Shown here: positions 55,900 to 64,000 of the stretch, in pieces | Position numbering within the stretch: the stretch's first letter is position 1 | Layout: every line of letters begins with the position of its first letter | Translations under genes and position numbers: made by a program | Assembly: GCF_963583255.1 (NCBI RefSeq) | Contig: NC_084806.1 | Coordinates: 26,136,735 to 26,200,734, forward strand | DNA length: 64,000 nt | Source: Pyrus communis | Lineage: Eukaryota; Streptophyta; Magnoliopsida; Rosales; Rosaceae | Direction: 5' to 3' | The notes under the pieces: model-generated | Databases searched by the model: none | What the model saw: only the letters and a program-made list of their open reading frames with translations | What the model was told of the DNA's origin: nothing

Positions 55900-56760
55900 C
55901 TTTGCATGGACATACAAAGACATGCCAGGTTTAGATCTTGTCATTGATGTGCATCACCTCTCGATTAAATTGGGGGAAAAACCACTCAAGCAGGCTTAGA
56001 GACGTTATAGGTTAAAGCTTATTCCCTAAATTGAAGTTGAGATCGATAAATTAATTGAGGCAGGTTTCATTCGGGAGGTAAAATACCCCAGGTGGATCTC
56101 AAATGTAGTCATCGTTCTTAAAAAATGGGGACAAATCCGCGTTTGTGTAGACTTTCGCGACTTGAATGATGCATGCCCAAAAGACGATTTTCCTGTGCCA
56201 ATCATTAAATCATGGTGGATGCAACCATGGGTTATGAAGCGTTATCTTTCATGGACGGTTCGTATAGTTACAAACAAATAAGAATGGCCCTAAAAGATGA
56301 AGAGCTGACAGCCTTTCGTACTTCTAAGGTTATTTACTGCTAAAAAGTGATGCCATTTGGTCTAAAAAATGTGGAAGTAACCAATCAACGCGCCATGCAG
56401 GAAATTTTCAATGATATGCTTCACAAGAATGTCAAGTGCTACGTTGACGATTTGGTGGTCAAAATGAAGAAGAGGTTGGATCACTTGAAAGACTTACAAA
56501 TGACGTTCAACCGGCTGCGAAAATATAATCTGAAGAAGAACCCATTGAAGTGTGTGTTTAGTGTCACGTCAGGGAAATTCCTTGACTTCATCGTCAAGCA
56601 TTGGGGCATTGAGGTGGACCAGTCAAAGATTAAGGCCATCCAAAGCATGCTCGAGCCAAGAAGCCTAAAAAAGTTGAAAAGCTTGCAAGGGCGACTGGTT
56701 TTCATTAGGAGGTTCATCTCTAACCTAGCAGGGTATTACTAACCTTTTAGTAGGCTAATG
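55900..56760 (+). pseudogene. Reverse transcriptase of the plus-strand Tat element
   Basis: Segments in order are KYPRWISNVVIVLKK, GQIRVCVDFRDLNDACPKDD, a frame change near 56210, then MGYEALSFMDGSYSYKQIRM, FRTSKVIYC, VMPFGLKN, and VKCYVDDLVVKMKKRLDHL. The catalytic YVDD is present at about 56439-56450. Stops occur around 56006, 56340 and 56741. All seven RT blocks can be traced, but the frame is broken. Confidence 0.85.
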
Positions 56761-56859
56761 AAGAAGGACGTGTTGTTCGTATGGGATATGGCCTGCCATA
56801 ATGCTTTTGAAAGCGTAAAGAAGTATCTGTCAAACTTACCTGTCCTATGAGCACCTGTG

Positions 56860-57560
56860 CTTGGAAGGCCACTCATATCGTACATCGCCACTCAGGAAAG
56901 TTTAGTTGGAGCACTCTTGGCATAAGAGAATGAATCCCTGAAAGAAAAAGCACTCTACAACCTCAGTCGGACTTTTACTAGTGCCGAACTAAACTACTCC
57001 CCGATCGAGAAGATATGTCTTGTTCTTGTATTCGCCATCCAGAAACTAAGGCATTACATGCACGCATACACCATACACCTAATTGCATGGGCCGACCTAA
57101 TTAAGTATGTCATGTCAAAGTTAGTTTTGACAGGGCGATTGGCCAAATGGGTGTTGCTTCTTAATCAATACAAGATAATCTATGCCCCAGCAAAGGCTGT
57201 CAAATGACAAGCTCTAGCAGACTTCTTAGTAGACCACCCGATTTCGGCCGATTGGGAAATTTCAAATGACTTGCCAGATGAAGAAGTGTTCTATGCCAAT
57301 TTTTTCCCTGTGTGGATGATGTTTTTTTTATGGGTCAGCATGATCAGATGGAGCGAGGGCAGGCATGATGTTTGTGTCACCACAGAAGTTCGTGTTTCCC
57401 TACTCTTTTTGCCCAAGGGAGTTGTGTTCCTCCAACGTCGTTGGATACCAAGCTTTGATTATCGGGCTCCGAATGGCAGTTGAGATGAAGATCTCAATGT
57501 TGGAGGTATACGGGGATTCCAAGCTAGTAATAAGTCAACTATTACCCGAGTAGGAAGTAA
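56860..57560 (+). pseudogene. Two successive RNase H domains of the plus-strand Tat element
   Basis: The first domain reads SRTFTSAELNYSPIEKICLVLVFA-like residues (56966-57030), then RHYMHAYTIHLIAWADLIKY. The second begins near 57290 and reads FVSPQKFVFPYSFCPREL, YQALIIGLRMAVEM and LEVYGDSKLVISQL (57365-57553). The second is the additional archaeal-type RNase H that defines the Tat lineage. Stops and frame changes occur in both. Confidence 0.8.
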
Positions 57561-57589
57561 GAAAGGATGATTTTGTCCCATACTACTGA

Positions 57590-59056
57590 TTGGTTACACA
57601 ATTGCTTTAAAAGTTCGATGTCGTCACACTAGAGCATGTTTTGAGGAAGGAGAACTAAATGGAAAATGCTGGAGAACTAAATGGAAAATGCTTTCGCCAA
57701 CTTGGCTTCAAACATATAGCTAAGAGAATGAGAGGCTGTAAACATTCCGGTTTGCCAAGGTGGGTGGTCCCGCTCATTACTGAGTCACCATTGAAAGATG
57801 CAAATATCATCTCTATGCTTCCTGTGGATACAGAAGAATGGAGGAAACTATTGATTGACTATCTGGAACATGGAAAACTACCAGACGATCCTAAGCACTG
57901 CTCAGAAATTCAACAAAGAGCACCACGCTTCCTTTATTATAAGGAGAAACTTTATCGACGTTTTTTCGAATGAGTGCTTCTCAGGTGTTTAGAAGAAGAA
58001 GGGGCTAGCTAGGGTATGGAAGAAGCTCACTCAGGAGTATACGGAGCACATCAATCCGGATCTTAGTTGCATTTCCAACTAAAGAAGATGGGCTACTATT
58101 GGCCGACCATGGTGAAAAACTACCTCGACTACACAAAGAAGTGCAAAGCTTGCCAATTCCATGCCAATTTTATACATTAGCCACTAGAGCCGCTGCACCT
58201 GACTATTGCTTTATGACCTTTCGATGCGTAGGGTTTGGACATCGTTGAACCAATTTCACCAAAGTCGTCTGCAGAGGAAGCCTACATCTTGGCGGCAACA
58301 GACTACTTTTCCAAGTGGGCGGAAGCTATCCTATTGAAGGAAGTGAAGAAGGAGACCGTTGTTCATTTATAAATGCATATATCCTTCATCGATATGGTGT
58401 GCCCCACTACGTAATCACAAACAATGGGAAGCAGTTCTTCAATCGCCTAATGGATGAGCTTTGCAAAAAGTTCAAGTTCAAACAACACAAGTCTTTGATG
58501 TATCACATCCAATCCAATGGTCTCGCGGAAGCATTTAACAAAACTCTATGCAACCTCTTGAAGAAGGTCGTTGGCAGAACCAAGAGAGATTGACTTGAGA
58601 GAGTAAGTGAACGGACACCTACTTAAGCTACGCCATATTCCCTCGTGTATGGAGTAAAGGTCGTGCTACCGCTGGAAAGTCAAATCCCTTCGCTAAGGAT
58701 GGCTATACAAGAAGGCTTGACCAACAAAGAGAATGCAAGGCTACACCTACAAGAGTTGGAAGTGTTGGACAAGAGAAGGCTCGAAGCTCAACAATACTTA
58801 GAGTGTTATCAAGCGCGACTCTCCAATGTGTTTAACAAGAAGGTCCGTCTTTGATCTTTTCAAATGGGAGATGTCGTCTTTGCATTACGTAGGCCTATCA
58901 TCATGATGCACAAAACGGGAAGCAAGTTTACTTCAAAGTGGGATGATCCTTATGTAGTGCGATAAGTTCACCAACGATGCCTACAAGATCGTGAAGAAAG
59001 ACGGCTTGAAGATCGGCCCTATCAATGGCAAGTTCTTAAAGTGGTATTACGCCTAA
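57590..59056 (+). pseudogene. Integrase of the plus-strand Tat element
   Basis: An HHCC-like region (EEAHSGVYGAHQ, then KKCKACQFH, 58018-58165) precedes the DDE core. ATDYFSKWAEA (58298-58330) holds the first Asp. The second-Asp block reads VITNNGKQFFN (58410-58443), with Asn where Asp is expected. SNGLAEAFNKTL (58513-58548) holds the Glu. The C-terminal part runs to TAA at 59054-59056 (KIGPINGKFLKWYYA). Several stops interrupt it. No chromodomain follows. Confidence 0.82.
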
Positions 59057-59487
59057 GGAGAAGATAAACCATGGTCTTGGCCCGCAAGAGCCTAAACTGT
59101 GTACGACACTAAAAAATTAATAATATTGTCCGTTGAGTTGAAAACCTAAAAGGGTGGCTCAAGTAAAAGTTAGGACATACATTAAAAAAAAATGTGAAAG
59201 AGCAGCTCAAGCAAAAGTTAGGACATGAAAAAAAAAAACCCTTGAACTACGTGATGACTTGATCCTTCCCCAAATAAGGGTATGTAGGTAGCCCAAACCT
59301 TCAACTTTGAGTTCAATCGCATCAAAATAAAATAAAGGGGCTGTTCAAGAATTAATACTTTATTCCTTAAAAGGTTCGACTAATGAACATTAGTCTTATT
59401 ACAAGAAAAGCAAAAAAAAAAACACACACACACACACACACATACACACATACACACATACACACAACTAAAGACATTACTCTAAAA
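59057..59487. other. Non-coding stretch between pol and the antisense gene
   Basis: Short A-rich repeats occur (for example GCTCAAG(T/C)AAAAGTTAGGACAT, twice near 59158 and 59206), with a CA microsatellite at 59411-59466. Confidence 0.5.
59411..59466. repeat. A-run and (CA)n/(CATACA)n microsatellite
   Basis: An A-run is followed by about 10 CA units and then ACACATAC units. Confidence 0.88.
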
Positions 59488-62400
59488 CTAAGTCCTTGAA
59501 GCCATGCCGCCGGTTTCAAGCAGGCCTTCTAAGCTCTTCAAAGTGTTGGCATCGGTCAAAGACAATGTTGGTAGCTCCGCAGTCATAACTTTCTCACCCT
59601 CCAAGCGGGTGATCTCATCTCGATGTTGGGAAAAGAAAGCCTCATACTCAGAAAGAGAATGCTGAAGTTGGGACGCCTCGGCTTCTAATTGCTCTTATTC
59701 TTTCTTCAATGCCTTTATTTGCAAGTTCGTAAAAGCTAAGGAGTTTCCCAATAGTTGATAACGATAGGTGGCAGCTTGCTGTAACGATTAAGCCTGAGTA
59801 AGAGACAAGTCAATAACCGCAAGCTGCTAGTCTCGAGCCTCCGGAGTTAACTTTTTTGAAGAAATGATATGCAGAGAGGAGTACTCCATCAATAAGCTCA
59901 ACAATTCGGACCCTCAAAAGTGAGGAATCAACTTCAAGACTGTCGATTATAGAAGCTAGTTTGGTTAAGTCCTATTTGAGCAACGGAAGGTCTTCAAAGG
60001 AACATTTCAAGATCCTCTTCTGGATATGGTTTTTGATATCAGTAGCTGCTTGAAGGTTGATGCGGCGGATAATCTGCTCAGTAACACCTGGGTTAAGTTA
60101 TCTAAGAGAGATCTCAGAATTAGTCGACTAACTCATCCGACGTAAGATAGGCTCCTATGTATATACACCTACGTTGGGCCCTCCTAGGACAGTAGTTGAA
60201 CCGGAAACAACCTCTGCCATAGGTGGATCACTGATTTCATCCTCTGTAGGTAAGGCGCTTCTAAACAGCATCTTAACAAAAGTAGGACCCGTCATACCTG
60301 CCAAATCCACCGAACTAATAGGTACAGTTTGGAACAAGGGTATGTGTCAAAAAATGAAGATAAAAGATGAAAAAAAATTGATGATGAGAAAAAGTACCTC
60401 ATCGCCATGAATTAGTTGCAAAGATGAAGATACACCACTAATGACTAAGTCACGAAGAGGAAGTAAGTTATGGTTGTCATGATGTGAAGGCCTTGAAGCC
60501 TTCTTTTGGTGTCTGAAGTTAACTTCGCTGTCGTCATGAACGTCCTCAAGTGGTCGCTTGCCGTGCAAAACTTTTTGTCACTTCGTCAAAACGAGTTGAT
60601 CCTCGTGTGAATCGACTACTTCTCCTTCTTCAGAGTCATCAAGGCATTGAGAGGAACATAAAGATAAACACGAAGGCTGAGGAAGTAAGGGTGTTGGTCT
60701 AACTTTCAAAGGAGCTGCACTAGCGTAATTAAGGAGCGTTGACCTCACAAGAGCAGAGGGACGACATTCTCTTAACATTTCATCTTGGAGATAGGAAGAA
60801 TTTGCTCGTCGCCCTCGTAAAATCAAAGAGATGTACCTTTGACCATCAACTAACGTAAGCGCTAGCAACCGAGTTATGTTTGAACTCATCTTTAGCGGGC
60901 ATAGTTATCAAAGAGTTGGTACTAGCCCAAGCGCAGGATTCATAATATAGGTACATAGACTGCAATGAACATATCCAAATATCACCTTTTATCTTGCTAG
61001 GGACATGTTGAACAAAGCCAAACTGCCTACTAAACTGGTGAGGGCTATAAGGTTGAATGATGCACCAATTCTCCTATCTCAAAGTAACATACCTAGATGG
61101 AAGCTCATAAGGTAGGTTGACTTCGAAAGGCGAAGTTTCAAGTTGTCAATGAGTTTTCGGCGCCCCAAACCTACTCTGGCTAGGCGATCCATTGAAAGCT
61201 TTCACAGTTTCTAAACAAAGCACACGCCTGTAAATCATTAAGGCTTTTCACATAAAGCACTCCAAAATACTTAGTCATCTGAGGCACATACTTGTCGAAA
61301 GTTTGTGATGAGAAGTGAGTGTCGAAATATTAGCCCAACCAAGCATACACATAATGGAAGAGGATGATAGCTACACAATCTTCAGGATTTGCTGAATTCA
61401 AAATCTCATTCAAGCTGTCATAGATATTGGCCAACATCGGGATAGCAAGGTTGAAAAGCTCACCCACGACCATTTTACTAGCAACTTTGAACACCCCTGG
61501 GTGGATAAAATTGACGTCATCTTCAGGAAAAATGAATCTGCAGAGCCAACAAGTAAGGAAGGCAGCCAAATACGATTCCTCCATATGTTCAAAAGCTATA
61601 CCTAACACATCAAAGACCTTTTATTCCACGGAAGTACGTTGTCTAGTCGACCTAATAACATCGGTAGGATCAGAGTTGCCTTTTGGTTTTGTGGTTTTGT
61701 TTCTTCCATTCTTTTTAGAGGTTTCTTATACTTCATCATACCCCGATACTAAAATCGTATCCACGAAGTGACCTTGACCCCAGATTTACGTTTGACTTCT
61801 TGAGAAAGATTATGATATGCAAATAACAAATACCAATAACTAGTAGGTAGGCCTCGACTATTTCGATGAGAACTCTTCAACACAAGGAACAACTTCATCA
61901 TAGAATTTCCCATGAATTGGCATGCCACCAATCTTGTGTAGATCCCAGAGTGAAACAGATAGCTCCCCTTATGAGGTATGAAGAATGTTGATTTCTAAAC
62001 ACCAATATTCTAGGAAGGCACGAACAACAGGAAGATGACGATCATAGCTAAACAAAGAGGTAAACACGATGTCATAAGGCCCCACACTCGTAAGAACAAC
62101 TCTAGATCAGCTCAGAACGTCTTCAAGCCACTCCCAATAGAGCTCCAAAAATACGAACTCTCCGGCTATCGGAAGGTTGCTACTCCAAGTCACCAAGGAG
62201 TTCAAAAAAGGCGGATGAGCTGTCATGAACATGATGCGAAGAGTTTAAAATCAAAATGTTGGACGCACATTCCCTATCTTTATATCTCAATTGCCCGAAG
62301 TCTGTTACCTCCCAAGTTACTTCATTAGTCCACAACTCAATATGCATAGAATTATCTTTTACTAGACGGATAAGTGCCTTAGGGCCAGTCAATGGTGCAT

Positions 62401-62507
62401 GAAGTGGTAGCGTTGCATAGAAATATCTTTTACTGGATGGATCAGCGCCTTAGGACCAGTCAATGGTGCATGAAGTGGTAGCGTAGTTTCCTTGTCTTGA
62501 GATTCCA
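59488..62507 (-). pseudogene. Plant-mobile-domain (PMD) protein gene, antisense to the Tat element, disrupted
   Basis: On the minus strand, MESQDKETTLPLHAPLTGPK starts at 62507. A 71-bp tandem duplication (62344-62485) then shifts the frame. GPKALIRLVKDNSMHIEL resumes at 62392. The PMD core is at 61608-61330 (YLAAFLTCWLCRFIFPEDDV, FKVASKMVVGELFNLAIPML, ANIYDSLNEIL). The C-terminal part is a coiled coil (SEYEAFFSQHRDEITRLEGE, about 59640-59560), ending TGGMASRT with TAG at 59490-59488. Several stops lie between these parts. PMD proteins are known both as host genes (MAIN) and as extra genes carried antisense in gypsy elements. A TATA-like word (63070-63062) and a donor-like GTGAG at 62992 suggest its own promoter and a leader intron. 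Confidence 0.75.
62344..62485. repeat. 71-bp tandem duplication in the PMD gene
   Basis: GCATAGAA(T/A)TATCTTTTACT to CATGAAGTGGTAGCGT occurs twice, offset 71 bp, with about seven differences. Because 71 is not a multiple of three, the coding frame is shifted. Confidence 0.88.
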
Positions 62508-64000
62508 TGTCCTTTGTAAGGATGGTGATGGTGTTATTCTTGAAGCACTTGAGGAATAACATAAAAAAAAAGGGGGGAAATCTAAATAATAAACGATAAA
62601 CAGAAAATACAAAATTTGCCTCGCAGGGGTCAACAAATAAAGACAGCTAAAGGCCCTCCCCGCACTTTTTTCTCTCCAAAGAAATGAGCACGGTAGCTGG
62701 CAGTGTCATAGCATGTAGGAAGCAACATCGACAATAGTGAAAAAATAGTGACGACAATGTGAAAAAAAAAGCGACAGCAATGAAAAGCAGTGATGGCAAT
62801 GAAAGCAACGATGACAATGAAAAGCAATGACAGCAAGATAGCAGCATAAGAAGAATAAAGAGTACCTAAGAAAAAAAATTTAGAATACAAGAAAAAACTA
62901 AGTCAGAAAAAAAAAGTAAAAAAAAAAAAGTCGAAAAAAAAAAGGAAGAAGAGACAAAAGTCAAAAAAGAAAAAGAGAAGGAAAACACTCACCTTAGAAT
63001 CTCTCAGAAAACAAGACGGAGAGCTGAAATTGTGTGGTTTTGGTTTATGCATGCTAGCCAATTTATAGGCACACAACTACTTGGAGTCCAAGCAATCATC
63101 AAAGCCTTTTAATAAGAGGAAAGAAAATCCCACCTTAATTAGGATTCCCATTCAATTTTTTTGTAAGAATCAAATCAGGAAGTGCAATCTTTCAGCCAAA
63201 ATCAAGAAAGGAATCATTCAAGATGAATCAGGAAAGAAAAAAAAACTTTTTGAAAAAAAAGAAGGGAAAATGGGCAAAATAATGAAAAAAATAGGAAACA
63301 TGCCAAAAGGACGCAGCTGGAATTCTTGTAAAAGGCGTCCGAGCTCCAATTTCAACGAGCCATACCTTTTCGGAAAGGGAATGACACCACGAGTCCACAA
63401 CACGGCTAAAGTCGTGTTATAAGACGGAATTTGACGATCTGAGGTCGTTTAGGTCTCCAAAATTGCATTAAAGTTTTGGGAAATTTTCGGACTTTTCATT
63501 TTTGGTCCGAATTACTTCCACTACACTCTCTGGGGCTCCCCTACTTCCATGGAAAAGTTTGGGGTCATTACATGTTAGAATATATCATATCCTCAAAGAA
63601 AAAAAAACTAAGGCAATTAAGGCTTATGGTGCTAAAGGGGAAAGGTAGAAATGGGCATTTTATTTTTTTACCAAAAGAAGTAGGAGGCTCCAAATTACAA
63701 GTCCAAAGGAGGAATGTGGTCTCCAACTAAATCCCAAGCTGTCTCTTAAGAGGCCCTTGTATATCACCCCGATCCTTGCCATATTAACGGTGGTGCCTAA
63801 AGTAAGTACGAAGCCATTCACCGAGCTTGACCTGATGATGGTTTCAATCCACAAGAACCATGAGGCATGCCTCGAAGACTTACAAATTCAACAAGCACGA
63901 CTACATGTGCTGAGTCATCCATCGCCAAGGTCGAAGAGAGATCAAAGCCCAATTCAAGATCAAGCTTCCACGACCATTGACCCAATTCAAGATCAAGCCC
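62508..64000. other. Upstream region of the PMD gene and right window edge
   Basis: Positions 62740-62970 are A/G-rich with GCAATGA-type repeats. A TATA-like CCTATAAATTGG lies on the minus strand near 63073-63062. From 63577 leftward the minus strand reads TGTAATGACCCCAAAC, which looks like an LTR start, but no partner was found. At 63920-64000, AATTCAAGATCAAGC(C/T) is repeated and resembles the repeats of the LTR at 1520-1780. Confidence 0.35.

Larger units (their letters stand above)
50937..64000 (+). mobile_element. Decayed Tat-lineage Ty3/gypsy retrotransposon with antisense extra gene; 3' LTR not in window
   Basis: The order is 5' LTR (50937-51577), primer site, gag (51653 to about 53100), protease (about 54000-54500), RT (about 55900-56760), first RNase H (about 56860-57220), second, archaeal-type RNase H (about 57290-57560) and integrase (about 57680-59056). 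The double RNase H and the absence of a chromodomain place it in the Tat/Ogre/Retand group. An antisense plant-mobile-domain gene follows (59488-62507), as known for some of these elements. No copy of the LTR is found to 64000, so the right boundary is unknown, and other insertions after 62.5 kb cannot be excluded. Confidence 0.8.

Noticed and set aside
63080..63577. Possible minus-strand LTR starting TGTAATGACCCC
   Set aside because: Only one candidate end is visible. Without a partner LTR, a terminal CA or a target duplication it cannot be supported.

Overview
The window is nuclear DNA of a dicot plant. The evidence is intron-containing HSF and MYB genes, plant-type LTR retrotransposons, hAT and PIF/Harbinger DNA transposons, MITEs, a tRNA-derived SINE, and fragments of ARF and NUG2 genes. 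Several repeat families look like those common in Rosaceae such as Malus, Pyrus and Prunus, but that assignment rests on recognition by eye and was not tested.

Three host genes look intact. (1) A class A1 heat-shock transcription factor on the minus strand (6853-11664) has two exons split inside the DNA-binding domain by a 3.26 kb intron. (2) An intronless inositol-tetrakisphosphate 1-kinase, ITPK1 type, lies on the plus strand (17715-18794), with a TATA box, a G-box and a PHR-type P1BS motif upstream and an upstream ORF that overlaps its start codon. (3) An R2R3-MYB of the MYB53/92/93 type lies on the minus strand (49179-50306).

Most of the rest is nested mobile DNA. The left edge (1-2101) is a minus-strand Ty3/gypsy element of the Tat lineage, with its LTR fused almost directly to gag. 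Positions 12691-15080 are bounded by PIF/Harbinger-like terminal inverted repeats and TTA target duplications. Positions 24155-37804 are one hAT element with a perfect 8-bp target duplication. Its transposase gene is cut in two by a 9,047-bp non-autonomous LTR element (25442-34488). That element has equal 2,028-bp LTRs and a GAACC target duplication, encodes a gag-like protein on its own strand and an unrelated coiled-coil protein on the other, and shows no reverse transcriptase.

From about 37.8 to 47.3 kb there is no complete gene. The stretch holds intron-bearing exon fragments of at least three unrelated nuclear genes (NUG2 GTPase, ARF2-type auxin response factor, bark-storage/nucleoside phosphorylase), all on the plus strand, plus one unidentified exon on the minus strand. 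A Helitron-like 3' hairpin follows at 47231-47260, which suggests gene capture. A 1,313-bp solo LTR (40351-41663, target duplication GTTTT) sits inside this cluster. Tandem repeats and three MITE-like palindromes lie between it and the MYB gene.

From 50937 to the right edge lies a decayed plus-strand Tat element: 5' LTR, primer-binding site, gag, protease, reverse transcriptase, two RNase H domains and integrase. It is followed by an antisense plant-mobile-domain gene (59488-62507). No 3' LTR is seen before the window ends. This LTR starts about 630 bp upstream of the MYB start codon, in divergent orientation.
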